From assembly GCF_900104525.1 (NCBI RefSeq), contig NZ_LT629711.1:3720001-3784000 (forward strand): DNA of 64,000 nucleotides, given 5' to 3'. Below the pieces are notes generated by a model. That model was not told the origin of the DNA. It searched no databases and saw only the letters and a program-made list of their open reading frames with translations. Below, piece after piece: positions 30,201 to 37,794 of this stretch. The translations under genes and the position numbers were made by a program. How positions within the stretch are numbered: position 1 is the first letter of the stretch; every line of letters begins with the position of its first letter. The DNA comes from Pedococcus dokdonensis. GTDB lineage: Bacteria; Actinomycetota; Actinomycetes; Actinomycetales; Dermatophilaceae.

Positions 30201-30569
30201 CGCGTCGGCACGTCGGACTACCGCGTGAAGGTGCGGGTGACGGGCACCGACACCACGGCATACCTCGCCCGGACGGTGGGCGGCGCCGAGACGATCCTCA
30301 CGAGCGTGCCGCTCCCCGGGGTGGTCGTGGCGGCCGGCGACGCGCTGTCGCTGCGCGTGCAGGCGGTCGGGGGTGGGACGACCACGCTGAACGCCAAGGT
30401 GTGGCGGGCCGGGACCGCTGAGCCCGGGGCGTGGACCACGACCACGACGGACTCCACGGCGGGCCTGCAGTCGGCCGGCGCCGTGGGCGTCTACGCGTTC
30501 CTGTCGGGCTCGGCGACCAACGCGCCGATCACGCTGTCCTTCCCCGACCTCGAGGCGGTGGCCCCCTGA
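27267..30569 (+). CDS. Large secreted protein: beta-propeller, FnIII, LamG and PKD domains
   Basis: This 1,100-residue protein has a Sec signal (residues 1-40, LCAAALLGAVVSASAA). Residues 50-440 carry delta-60-like beta-propeller repeats (SRIYIAGDFTTVNGQARRRVA, VYVGGGFAGLGNG). An FnIII-like domain lies at about 468-560 and a LamG/concanavalin-like domain at 575-800 (MRLYVDGNLVG). A PKD domain spans about 808-890 (SSDPDGSIASYTWNFGDG), and a C-terminal lectin-like domain (DVDLRTTIGFDKPATGGGVYAS) ends the chain. There is no sorting signal, so it is probably released or loosely bound. A role in carbohydrate or matrix binding is inferred. The ATG at 27267 is chosen because it gives a proper signal peptide. 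Confidence 0.85.
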   Translation: MAERQSLLGNRGTRSLTSALAVVTLCAAALLGAVVSASAAPAPVVPVTSTGISADALPTVQVNGVVWGQAVVGTTVYAGGSFSNARPAGSAPGTNLVARSNLLAYNITTGVLIGSFAPQVNGQILSVAASPDGSRIYIAGDFTTVNGQARRRVAAFDTATGALSTAFNPTGVTARARAVVATNDTVYVGGGFAGLGNGQLRNNLAAFRASDGAVLPWNPNADYAVWALAVSGDGQWVIAGGSFTHVGGLDAYGLAKIGGANGVLDTSWKPAVRNAGPDTGISSLNIWGPYVYGTSWSFGSGANLEGAFKIPVANSTTQWLTACHGDFYSAFLTGGVVYIAGHPHYCGSMGGGFPQYPQWKFQHSMAWTDSVGGQILSDSLGYPNWRGTNAPSLVNWLPDMTMGSYTGQYQAGWDIDGNADYVVYGGEFPTVNGVGQQGLVRFARRGLAPNKEGPRFTGGTFTPRLVPTSSSTLRVSWTAGFDRDDYNLTYRVIRNGATGSPRYTTTAGSSWWSLPALGFVDTGLTPGATYTYQLIANDPGGNTVFGGNATVTMPTSSSASSGYAQSVRANGARIYWPMNEASGLTVNDRAAGTGGTAGLGVTDGRGDTGIQWGQSGAIAGDTAAALTNNDFSRVYALGSETAPDTFTSQVWVRTSTGSGGRILGFGDLQNGKSAHRDRHLYMDNSGRIVFGVYGQDGSLRTVISPSAYNNNVWHMITATMSSAGMRLYVDGNLVGSRTDTTAGESYLGYWRLGGDVLGTDDGRPGWSPRPSSNNFVGNVDEIAIYPNALGQSTIQAQYALRNGGGGGNQPPTASFTWGATGLAASFNASGSSDPDGSIASYTWNFGDGATGTGATPSHTYAAPGTYTAQLTVTDNQGATGSTTRQVTVAAAGVIARDTFSRTVVDGWGQADTGGTWTLTTAASNFAVSGGAGTMRLAASSGPSAYLTSTSARDVDLRTTIGFDKPATGGGVYASAVVRRVGTSDYRVKVRVTGTDTTAYLARTVGGAETILTSVPLPGVVVAAGDALSLRVQAVGGGTTTLNAKVWRAGTAEPGAWTTTTTDSTAGLQSAGAVGVYAFLSGSATNAPITLSFPDLEAVAP

Positions 30570-30668
30570 CGACCGCACGACGACCCGGACGACCCTGACG
30601 GTCCTGACGGCCGCACGACGACTCCGACGACTCCGACGACCCCGGCGGCGGTCCGGCCTGCGGACGGT
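30570..30668 (+). repeat. Low-complexity GAC-rich intergenic repeat
   Basis: Between the secreted protein and proline dehydrogenase lies a run of imperfect units such as gacgactcc and gacgaccc, with direct repeats gacgactccgacgactccgacgac. No gene is visible in it. Confidence 0.5.
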
Positions 30669-30718
30669 TAGCCTTGACGCCGCCGCGACCTCCGTGGCGA
30701 CCGGTCGGAAGGACTCCC

Positions 30719-31669
30719 GTGGACGCCAGTGACCTGCTGCGCAACAGCCTGCTCCAGCTCTCCAAGAGCGATGCTGTGCGACAGACGATCGAGAAGGCGC
30801 CCGTGAGTCGCAGCGTGGTCCGTCGGTTCGTCCCGGGTGACCGCACCGAGGACGCCGTCTCCGCCACCGCCGACCTGCGGGCCACCAACCGGCTCGCGAC
30901 GATCGACTACCTGGGTGAGGACACCAGCGACCTCACCCAGGCGATCCGCACCCGCGACCACTACCTCGACCTGCTCAGGGCGCTCGCCGAAGCCGACCTG
31001 TCACAGCACGGCATGGGCGAGGTGAGCCTGAAGCTGTCCGCCCTCGGCCAGTACCTGCCCGGCGACGGCGACAAGATCGCGCTCGAGCACGCCCGCGAGA
31101 TCTGCCAGGCCGCCGCGAACGCCGGCACCACGGTGACGCTCGACATGGAGGACCACACCACCACCGACGCGACGCTGGAGGCGCTGCGCGAGCTGCGCCA
31201 GGACTTCCCGTGGGTCGGCGCGGTGATCCAGTCCTACCTGCGCCGCAGCGAGGGCGACTGCCGCGACCTGGCGCACGAGGGCAGCCGGGTGCGGCTCTGC
31301 AAGGGCGCCTACAAGGAGCCGGAGTCGGTCGCCCACCAGAGCAGCTCGGAGGTCGACCAGAACTACGTCCGCTGTCTCAAGATCCTGATGGGCGGCGAGG
31401 GCTACCCGATGGTCGCCAGCCACGACCCGCGGCTCGTCGAGATCGCCGGGGCGCTCGCCGTGCACCACCGCCGTGACCCCGACAGCTACGAGTACCAGAT
31501 GCTCTACGGCATCCGCCCCGAGGAGCAGAAGCGGATCGCCGACCGCGGCAACCAGATGCGGGTCTACATCCCCTACGGCGAGGAGTGGTACGGCTACCTC
31601 ATGCGGCGCATGGCCGAGCGCCCCGCCAACACGATGTTCTTCCTGCGCGGACTCGCCACCAAGAACTGA
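30719..31669 (+). CDS. Proline dehydrogenase (monofunctional)
   Basis: This 316-residue FAD enzyme oxidises proline to pyrroline-5-carboxylate. The TIM-barrel signatures are present: GEVSLKLSALGQYL, TLDMEDHTTTD, VRLCKGAYKEP and, near the end, RVYIPYGEEWYGYLMRRMAERPAN, which holds the substrate-binding Arg pair. There is no P5C dehydrogenase domain, as usual in Gram-positives. The GTG start follows GGAAGGA. ProC follows 84 bases later, which catalyses the opposite direction of proline metabolism. Confidence 0.93.
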   Translation: MDASDLLRNSLLQLSKSDAVRQTIEKAPVSRSVVRRFVPGDRTEDAVSATADLRATNRLATIDYLGEDTSDLTQAIRTRDHYLDLLRALAEADLSQHGMGEVSLKLSALGQYLPGDGDKIALEHAREICQAAANAGTTVTLDMEDHTTTDATLEALRELRQDFPWVGAVIQSYLRRSEGDCRDLAHEGSRVRLCKGAYKEPESVAHQSSSEVDQNYVRCLKILMGGEGYPMVASHDPRLVEIAGALAVHHRRDPDSYEYQMLYGIRPEEQKRIADRGNQMRVYIPYGEEWYGYLMRRMAERPANTMFFLRGLATKN

Positions 31670-31753
31670 CCCGGCTGCGCCGACTCGATGCGAACGCGCC
31701 CGGAATCACCGGCGCGTGCACATCGGATCGGGCAGCACTGCCAGACTGCCGCC

Positions 31754-32560
31754 ATGGGAACTGTGGCGATCCTCGGTGCCGGTGTGATGGGCGAGACCCT
31801 GCTCTCGGGGTTGATCAGGTCCGGGCGCAGTGCGGACGAGCTGATCGTGACCGCCCGGCGACCGGAGCGCGCCGAGCAGCTGACCGACCGGTATGCCGTG
31901 CGCGCGATGTCGAACGTCGAGGCGGCGCAAGCCGCCGACACCCTCGTCCTCGTGGTCAAGCCGCAGGACATGGGAGGGCTCGTCGAGGAGATCCGCGGTC
32001 ACGTCACGGCCGGCAACCTCGTCGTCAGCCTCGCCGCGGGCATCCCCACGCAGTACCTCGAGAGCCGGCTCCCGGACGGGGTGGCGGTCGTGCGGGTGAT
32101 GCCCAACACCCCGGCGCTGGTCGACCAGGGGATGGCCGCCGTCAGCCCGGGTCGAAGCGCGGACGCAGCCCACCTTGAGGAGGCGGCCGAGCTGCTGCGC
32201 TCGTGCGGGCGGGTGGTGCAGGTCGCGGAGAAGCACCAGGACGCGGTCACGGCGATCAGCGGCAGCGGCCCCGCCTACATCTTCTACGTCGTCGAGGCGA
32301 TGATCGAGGCCGGCGTCGTGCTCGGTCTGCCCCGGCCGACCGCGACGGAGCTGGTCGTGCAGACGCTGTTCGGGGCCGCCACGATGATGCGGGAGACGGG
32401 CCAGCACCCGACCGTGCTGCGCGAGCAGGTCACGTCTCCCGGTGGCACCACGGCCGCCGCGTTGCGGCAGCTCGACGACCACAAGGTGCGGGCCGCCTTC
32501 ATCACCGCCATGGAGGCCGCGGCGACCCGGTCGCACGAGCTGGCCTCCGGGAATGACTGA
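31754..32560 (+). CDS. proC: Pyrroline-5-carboxylate reductase
   Basis: This 268-residue NAD(P)H enzyme makes the last step of proline synthesis. It has the Rossmann motif VAILGAGVMGETLLSGL, the RVMPNTPALV segment and the C-terminal signature AISGSGPAYIFYVVEAM, followed by TSPGGTTAAAL. The ATG at 31754 is 6 bases after a weak -10-like CAGACT. It overlaps the next gene by 8 bases. In mycobacteria proC sits in the same conserved block before the BldC-like and bS22 genes. Confidence 0.95.
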   Translation: MGTVAILGAGVMGETLLSGLIRSGRSADELIVTARRPERAEQLTDRYAVRAMSNVEAAQAADTLVLVVKPQDMGGLVEEIRGHVTAGNLVVSLAAGIPTQYLESRLPDGVAVVRVMPNTPALVDQGMAAVSPGRSADAAHLEEAAELLRSCGRVVQVAEKHQDAVTAISGSGPAYIFYVVEAMIEAGVVLGLPRPTATELVVQTLFGAATMMRETGQHPTVLREQVTSPGGTTAAALRQLDDHKVRAAFITAMEAAATRSHELASGND

Positions 32561-33092
32561 GCCGGCGGGCGACCCCGCGCTGGGACCGGCGCCGGGGCCG
32601 CCCGGTCTCGACGTCGTGCGGGTCGACCCCTCGATCTGGCAGGTCAACCGGGCGGTGCGGCTCGCCATGCTGCTCGACACCCCGCGGGCCTACGGCAGCA
32701 CCTTCCAGCGCGAGGTCGCGTTCCCCGACGAGGTGTGGGTCCAGCGGATGGCCGACAGTGCGGGGTGGCTGGCCTTCGAGGACGATCTCCCGGTCGGCTC
32801 GGTCACGTCCTTCCACGCCCCCGACCAGCCGGCGGACGAGACCTACCTGGTGGCGATGTGGGTCGCGTCGCACGCGCGCGGCCGCGGGGTCGCCGACCGC
32901 CTCGTGGCCGCCCTGGTCGAGCACGCCCGGGCTGCCGGGCTGCGGCGGGTCACGCTCGACGTGGCCGACGACAACCCGCGCGCGATCGGTTTCTACGAGC
33001 GGCTGGGCTTCACCCGCACGGGTCGCACCGGCGAGCTGCCGCACCAGCCCACGGTGACCGAGTTCGAGATGGAGCTCCTGCTCGCGCAGTGA
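32553..33092 (+). CDS. GNAT family N-acetyltransferase
   Basis: The protein has 179 residues with a GNAT core: VAMWVASHARGRGVADRLVAAL is the acetyl-CoA pyrophosphate loop, and LDVADDNPRAIGFYERLGF is motif B. The N terminus is Gly/Pro-rich. The ATG overlaps the proC stop, so the pair is translationally coupled. Substrate unknown. Confidence 0.85.
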   Translation: MTEPAGDPALGPAPGPPGLDVVRVDPSIWQVNRAVRLAMLLDTPRAYGSTFQREVAFPDEVWVQRMADSAGWLAFEDDLPVGSVTSFHAPDQPADETYLVAMWVASHARGRGVADRLVAALVEHARAAGLRRVTLDVADDNPRAIGFYERLGFTRTGRTGELPHQPTVTEFEMELLLAQ

Positions 33093-33162
33093 CCGTCGGC
33101 CCTGGGTGAACACTCGGTGGCCCCGATGACGGAAGACGCCCCGGTCGTGCGACAGTGGGGTC

Positions 33163-33699
33163 ATGAGCGACATCTCCGTGCGGGTTCTGGGTGAGGACGA
33201 GTGGGAGCAGTACCGATCGGTGCGGATCAACGCGCTCGAGGAGTCGCCCGAGGCCTTCGTGGCCAGTGCCGACGAGGAACGCGCCTACGACGAGGACTTC
33301 TGGCGCACCCGCATGCGGCGCAGCCAGCGGCTGCTCGCCGAGCGGGACGGCTCACCGGTCGGGGTCGCCAGCGTCGGCCAGGCCCGGCAGGAGGGCGAGA
33401 AGGAGAACGCCAAGGTGGCCGAGCTGTTCGGGCTGTGGGTCGCGCCCGCCGCCCGCGGCACCGGCGTCGCGACCCAGCTCGTGCAGGCCGGCGCGGATGC
33501 CGCCCGCCAGCAGGGCCGCAGCCACCTCGCCTACTGGGTGGGTGCCGACAACGGACGGGCGGTCGCCTTCGCCAGCGGCTTCGGCTTCCGGCCCACCGAC
33601 AGCCGTCGCCCGATGCGCGTCAAGGGTTCCGAGGACGACGAGGACGAGGTGGCCATGGTGCTGCCCCTCGGTGAGGACCGCGGCACCCCCAACCTCTGA
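33163..33699 (+). CDS. GNAT family N-acetyltransferase
   Basis: The protein has 178 residues. It carries a GNAT core (LFGLWVAPAARGTGVATQLVQAG and YWVGADNGRAVAFASGFGF) preceded by a conserved ESPEAFVASADEER segment seen in a subset of bacterial acetyltransferases. A GACAGT hexamer ends 6 bases before the ATG. It is similar in layout to the preceding gene and may be an old duplicate. Substrate unknown. Confidence 0.85.
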   Translation: MSDISVRVLGEDEWEQYRSVRINALEESPEAFVASADEERAYDEDFWRTRMRRSQRLLAERDGSPVGVASVGQARQEGEKENAKVAELFGLWVAPAARGTGVATQLVQAGADAARQQGRSHLAYWVGADNGRAVAFASGFGFRPTDSRRPMRVKGSEDDEDEVAMVLPLGEDRGTPNL

Positions 33700-33802
33700 C
33701 GACCCGCGGTATGCCGCGCCGCGGGCCCCCGCTGTGCCGCTCCGCCCGCGCCGCCGCGCCGCCCGCCATACCGAGCCGCGCGCCATACCGAGCGTCGCTC
33801 CT

Positions 33803-33860
33803 TCATGCAAAAGGCGAGTTAGCGCCGCAGACGTCCGGCGCTAACTCGCCTTTTGCATGA
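33803..33860. repeat. Dispersed intergenic palindrome, family 1, copy C
   Basis: A perfect 24-bp stem (33803-33826 with 33837-33860) encloses a 10-nt loop. The core CATGCAAAAGGCGAGTTAGCG is identical to copies A and B. It lies between convergent genes. Just before it, ccgccataccgagc-like units occur twice (33765-33794). Confidence 0.9.
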
Positions 33861-33881
33861 GCTGGCGACAGGGAGTGGGGC

Positions 33882-34546
33882 CTAGGGGCGGGAGGCCAGC
33901 CGGTCCAGCAGATCGGTCGGGCCGCTCACGATCAGGGTGTCGTGCGCGGTCACCTTGGTCTCGGGGACGGCGTACGTGAAGTCGCTGTGGGGTGCCTTCA
34001 CCCCCACGACGGTGACGCCGTACTTGCTGCGGATCGCGCTCTGCTTCAGGGTGAACCCGATCGCCTCCTGCGGCGGCTTCATCTTGACGATCGCGAACCC
34101 GTCGTCGAACTCGATGTAGTCCATCAGCTTGCCGTTGAGCAGGTGCGCGACCCGGCGGCCGCTGTCGACCTCGGGCGAGATGACGTGGTGCACGCCGATC
34201 CGGTCGAGGATGCGGGCGTGCTCGGGGAGAGTGCCTTCGCCCAGATCGTGGGGATGCCGGCGTCGACGAGGTTCATCGCACACAGCACCGACGCCTCGAC
34301 CGACGACCCGATGCCGACGACGGCGATCTGGAAGCTGCGCGCCTTGAGGTTGGCGACCGACTGGGGCTGCGCCGCGTCGGCCTGCACGATCCGGCCCACC
34401 TTGCCCAGGAACGACTCGGCGAGGTGCGGGTCGCGCTCGACGGCCACGACGTGGTGCCCGAGCTTGGTCAGCTCGATCGCGACCGCGCTGCCGAACCGAC
34501 CGAGGCCGATGACCAGGACGTCGTCCTCGTACAGCTTCTTCGCCAC
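33882..34546 (-). pseudogene. trkA: TrkA-family potassium uptake regulator, disrupted by a 1-base deletion
   Basis: The N-terminal RCK domain is clear (VLVIGLGRFGSAVAIELTKLGHHVVAVERDP), and the RCK_C half (PEHARILDRIGVHHVISPEVD through DTLIVSGPTDLLDRLASRP) is in another frame. The two join at a run of four G at 34224-34227. A fifth G would give AKALSPEHARIL, the family sequence. The whole is 665 bases, one short of a multiple of three. The GTG at 34546 has GGAGG 7 bases upstream. This cytosolic NAD-binding subunit gates Trk/Ktr-type K+ channels. Either a real mutation or a homopolymer sequencing error could explain the break. Confidence 0.85.
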
Positions 34547-34651
34547 TGCTGGCCTCCGCGGCATCGGGGATGGTGGGACGGATGGTGGGACCTCCACGCT
34601 AGCGCGTCCCTGCAGGTGGGACCGTGCTGTCCGGAATCGTCGCGCGGCAGG

Positions 34652-34657
34652 TAGCGT
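34652..34657 (+). promoter_or_regulatory. -10-like hexamer TAGCGT, 6 nt before an ATG
   Basis: TAGCGT ends 6 bases before the acuC ATG at 34664; there is no ribosome binding site, which fits a leaderless mRNA. Confidence 0.45.
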
Positions 34658-34663
34658 CGGGCC

Positions 34664-35860
34664 ATGCCCTCACAGGTGCGGGTGGTCTGGGACCCCGGGT
34701 TCACCGCCTACGACTTCGGGCCGGGCCATCCCATGAACCCGGTCCGGCTCGACCTCACCGCCCGCCTCTGCGAGTCGTTGGGTGTCTTCGACCACGAGGG
34801 CGTCGAGGTGTTCTCCCCGCCCGTCCCCGACGACGACGTGCTCACCACCGTGCACACAGCCGACTACGTCGCCGCCGTGCGCGCCACGTCCGAGGACCCG
34901 GCCGCTGCCGACCCGGCCTACGGGTTGGGCACCGACGACGACCCGGGCTTCGCCGGCATGCACGAGGCCAGCGCACGGGTGGTCGAGGGCACCCGGCAGA
35001 TCTGTCAGGACGTGTGGGAGGGGCGCACCCAGCACGGCGTGAACTTCTGCGGCGGGCTGCACCACGCGATGGCGGGCAACGCCGCCGGCTTCTGCGTCTA
35101 CAACGACATCGCCGTCGGCATCCGCTGGCTGCTCGACCACGGCGCCAAGCGAGTGGCCTACGTCGACGTCGACGTCCACCACGGCGACGGGGTCGAGCGG
35201 ATCTTCTGGGACGACCCGCGGGTGCTGACCATCTCGCTGCACGAGTCGGGGCGGGCGCTGTTCCCGGGCACCGGGTTCGCGAGCGACATCGGTGGGCCCG
35301 CCGCGGAGGGCGACGCGGTCAACGTCGCCCTGCCTCCCGGCACCGGCGACTCGGCCTGGCTGCGCGCGCTGCACTCCACCGCCCTTCCGCTGGTGCGTGC
35401 CTTCAAGCCCGACGTGCTGGTCACCCAGCACGGCTGCGACACGCACGCCCAGGACCCGCTCGCGCACCTGGCCATGTCGGTGGACGCGCAGCGGGCCGCG
35501 GCCGAGGCGCTGCACCGGCTCGCGCACCAGGTCTGCGACGGACGCTGGGTCGCGCTGGGGGGCGGCGGCTACGAGCTCGTGCACGTCGTCCCGCGCACCT
35601 GGACCCACCTGACCGCCATCGCGGCCCACCAGCCGGTCGCCCTGACCGAGCCGGTGCCGCAGGACTGGCTGGACCACGTGCGCCAGGCGTTCGGCCGCGA
35701 GGGGCCGCGCCGGATGGGTGACCTCGACCCTGCCGACGGTCCGATCTGGCACCAGCCCTGGGACATGGGCTACAACCCCCACGACGAGGTCGACCGGGCC
35801 ATCATGGCGACGCGGCAGGCCGTCTTCGACCGGCACGGCCTCGACGTCTGGTTCGACTGA
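34664..35860 (+). CDS. acuC: Acetoin utilization protein AcuC (histone deacetylase family)
   Basis: This 398-residue zinc deacetylase has the class I/II HDAC core: GGLHHAMAGNAAGFCVYNDIA, VAYVDVDVHHGDGVERIF with the metal-binding Asp and His, LFPGTGF and ALGGGGYEL. In Bacillus, AcuC removes acetyl groups from acetyl-CoA synthetase. It is transcribed alone between the divergent TrkA gene and the BldC-like gene. The two GNAT genes nearby might supply opposite acetylation activity, but that link is only positional. Confidence 0.93.
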   Translation: MPSQVRVVWDPGFTAYDFGPGHPMNPVRLDLTARLCESLGVFDHEGVEVFSPPVPDDDVLTTVHTADYVAAVRATSEDPAAADPAYGLGTDDDPGFAGMHEASARVVEGTRQICQDVWEGRTQHGVNFCGGLHHAMAGNAAGFCVYNDIAVGIRWLLDHGAKRVAYVDVDVHHGDGVERIFWDDPRVLTISLHESGRALFPGTGFASDIGGPAAEGDAVNVALPPGTGDSAWLRALHSTALPLVRAFKPDVLVTQHGCDTHAQDPLAHLAMSVDAQRAAAEALHRLAHQVCDGRWVALGGGGYELVHVVPRTWTHLTAIAAHQPVALTEPVPQDWLDHVRQAFGREGPRRMGDLDPADGPIWHQPWDMGYNPHDEVDRAIMATRQAVFDRHGLDVWFD

Positions 35861-36054
35861 ACGACCAGTGCTCAGAGTGACACCGTTGTGATTTCCGAGG
35901 TGGCTGCGGCGTGTCGGCTGGACAAGTCGGAAGAAGTTTTCCCATTGGGTTCCCCACGAGTCACATCAGCCCCTACAGTTCACTCTGCACGCGAGTAGAG
36001 GTCCGCCGGAAGGGAAGCCGGCGATGCGCGCGTGTAGAAGATCGAGGTAAAGAC

Positions 36055-36255
36055 ATGTCCAACGAGCGACAGCTCGCCGAGGTGCGGTTCCTGACCGTCG
36101 CCGAGGTGGCCTCGATCATGCGCGTGTCGAAGATGACGGTGTACCGCATGGTGCACGCAGGAGAGCTTCCCGCCATCCGCGTGGGGCGGTCCTTCCGGGT
36201 TCCGGAGGACGCCGTGCACAAGTACCTGCGAACCTCATACGTCGACACCGCGTGA
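36055..36255 (+). CDS. BldC-like helix-turn-helix (excisionase/MerR-type) regulator
   Basis: This 66-residue protein is one compact winged helix-turn-helix: FLTVAEVASIMRVSKMTVYRMVHAGELPAIRVGRSFRVPEDAVHKYL. It matches the small DNA-binding proteins of the BldC/AlpA/excisionase group, and its position between proC and bS22 matches Rv0500A of mycobacteria. The ATG has gaggt 7 bases upstream. In Streptomyces, BldC relatives bind direct repeats cooperatively. The target here is unknown. Confidence 0.88.
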   Translation: MSNERQLAEVRFLTVAEVASIMRVSKMTVYRMVHAGELPAIRVGRSFRVPEDAVHKYLRTSYVDTA

Positions 36256-36276
36256 CGAATTGCTGACCGCACGGTG

Positions 36277-36312
36277 AAGGGCGGGTCGGGGCGCGAGCCC
36301 CGACCCGCCCTT
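36277..36312 (+). terminator. Perfect 16-bp hairpin after the BldC-like gene
   Basis: AAGGGCGGGTCGGGGC pairs perfectly with GCCCCGACCCGCCCTT around a gcga loop, 22 bases after the stop codon. Confidence 0.85.
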
Positions 36313-36446
36313 TCGTATGGTGCCGGGCCCGGGCGGCGGGGGCGCGGTTTGGGTCGTGGGGTCGGGGGCCGCTAGAGTGGCCCCACAGTTCGGCGTGGTG
36401 CGTTCGTTGCCCCGTCCGGCAACACGACCACGACCAAGAGGACATC

Positions 36447-36545
36447 ATGGGCTCTGTCATCAAGAAGCGCCGCAAGCGCATGGCGAAGAAGAAGCACCGC
36501 AAGCTGCTTCGCAAGACGCGCCACCAGCGTCGCAACAAGAAGTGA
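36447..36545 (+). CDS. Small ribosomal protein bS22 (AURKAIP1/COX24-like, 32 residues)
   Basis: The sequence starts MGSVIKKRRKRMAKKKHRKL and ends in QRRNKK, so over half of its residues are Lys or Arg. This is the tiny actinobacterial 30S protein bS22 (Rv0500B-type), structurally seen next to the decoding centre in mycobacterial ribosomes. A GAGG ribosome binding site is 6 bases upstream of the ATG. A textbook terminator follows. Confidence 0.95.
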   Translation: MGSVIKKRRKRMAKKKHRKLLRKTRHQRRNKK

Positions 36546-36549
36546 TCGA

Positions 36550-36580
36550 AGGCCCCCGCCGAGCGGGGGCCTTTCTTCTT
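36550..36580 (+). terminator. Rho-independent terminator after bS22
   Basis: AGGCCCCCGC pairs with GCGGGGGCCT across a 3-nt loop and is followed by ttcttctt. It is one of the few canonical terminators with a T-rich tail in the window. Confidence 0.9.
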
Positions 36581-36595
36581 GCCCGGAACGGCGTC

Positions 36596-36660
36596 CGAGG
36601 ACACGACGCGCCGGCCGGATCCGCGCGAACGTCCAGTTCTCGCGGCGCGTCGTGTCCTCG
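36596..36660. repeat. 18-bp inverted repeat with 29-nt spacer
   Basis: CGAGGACACGACGCGCCG (36596-36613) pairs perfectly with 36643-36660. The spacer is 29 nt and contains ggatcc. Its sequence differs from the other palindrome families. It follows the bS22 terminator, so termination is not its obvious role. Confidence 0.7.
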
Positions 36661-36732
36661 CTCGCGGCGCGATGTGACCAGCGCCGCGTCCACGGGGTGG
36701 CGCATCCCCTTCGGCATCACCGGGGCGCTCGG

Positions 36733-36738
36733 TAGGGT
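36733..36738 (+). promoter_or_regulatory. -10-like hexamer TAGGGT, 7 nt before a GTG
   Basis: TAGGGT ends 7 bases before the GTG at 36746 of the epimerase gene, predicting a leaderless transcript. Confidence 0.45.
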
Positions 36739-36745
36739 CTTGCCT

Positions 36746-37794
36746 GTGGCTGATGTCGTCCTGGTGACCGGCGTCTCGAGGTACCTCGGGGGCCAGTTCG
36801 CCCGTGCCCTGACGGCCGACCCGTCGGTGAAGCGGGTGATCGGCGTCGACGTCATCCCCCGCCGGGCGACATCGGGCGGGCCGAGTTCGTGCGGGCCGAC
36901 ATCCGCAACCCGATGATCGGCAAGATCATCGCGCAGTCCGAGGTCGACACCGTCGTGCACATGAACGTGATCGCGACCCCGACCCATGCCGGTGGCCGGA
37001 CCTCCCAGAAGGAGATCAACGTCATCGGCACGATGCAGCTGCTCGCGGCGTGCCAGAAGGCGTCGAGCATCAAGCGGCTGGTGGTGAAGTCGTCGGCCGC
37101 GGTCTACGGCTCGAGCCCCCGCGATCCCGCGATGTTCACCGAGGACATGGGCCCGAAGTCGTTGCCACGAGCCGGGTTCGGCAAGGACTCGGTCGAGGTC
37201 GAGGGCTATGTGCGGGGCTTCTCACGGCGGCGTCCGGACGTCGAGATCTCGATGCTGCGGTTCGCCAACATCATCGGCCGTGGCATCCGCACCTCGCTCA
37301 CCGACTACTTCGCGCTGCCCGTGGTGCCGGTCCCGTTCGGCTACGACGCACGGCTGCAGTTCGTCCACGAATCCGACGCGATCGCCTCGCTCCTCGTCGC
37401 CACCACCGGTCCGAGCAGCGGCATCACCAACATCGCCGGCGACGGTGTCATCACGGTGGCCCAGGCCGCCGGGATGGCCGGTCGCCCGATCGTGCCGGTG
37501 CCGATGCCGGCAGCCGGGATCTTCGGCAACCTGGTCAAGCGCTCCGGCCTGGCCGACTTCAGCAGCGACCAGATCCAGTTCCTGGCCTACGGCCGCGGGC
37601 TCGACACCCGTCGGATGCGCGAGGTGCTGGGCTTCGAGCCGTCCTACACGACGCGCGCCGCCTTCCTGGACTACGCGCAAGGCGTCGGCTCGGCGATCCC
37701 GGGTGCCGGGGTGGTCGGCGCCGCCGTCACCGGTGCCGCAGGCACTGCCGCGAGCGCGATCAGCCACGTCTGGGCTGCAGGGAGGAACGACTGA
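36746..37794 (+). pseudogene. NAD-dependent epimerase/dehydratase (GalE2-like), frame broken by a 1-base deletion
   Basis: The first 37 codons give the Rossmann start VVLVTGVSRYLGGQFARAL and GVDVIP. The rest (GRAEFVRADIRNPMIGKIIAQ onward, with VVHMNVIATP) lies in another frame. The break is at a run of five C at 36856-36860; a sixth C gives VIPPPGDIGRAEF and restores one 349-residue protein. Total length is 1,049 bases, one short of a multiple of three. Orthologues (Rv0501) always sit between bS22 and an acyltransferase. The substrate is unknown. The ATGA/TGATG junction to the next gene is intact, which favours a functional gene and a read error. Confidence 0.85.

Noticed and set aside
8660..33860. 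Family 1 palindromes as a CRISPR array or small RNA gene
   Set aside because: Copies are 12 kb apart, not in a regular array, and no cas gene or promoter for an RNA is visible.
37050..37793. N-terminal extension of the acyltransferase by 248 codons
   Set aside because: It is an out-of-frame reading of the epimerase gene, and the ATG at 37794 couples correctly to the epimerase stop.
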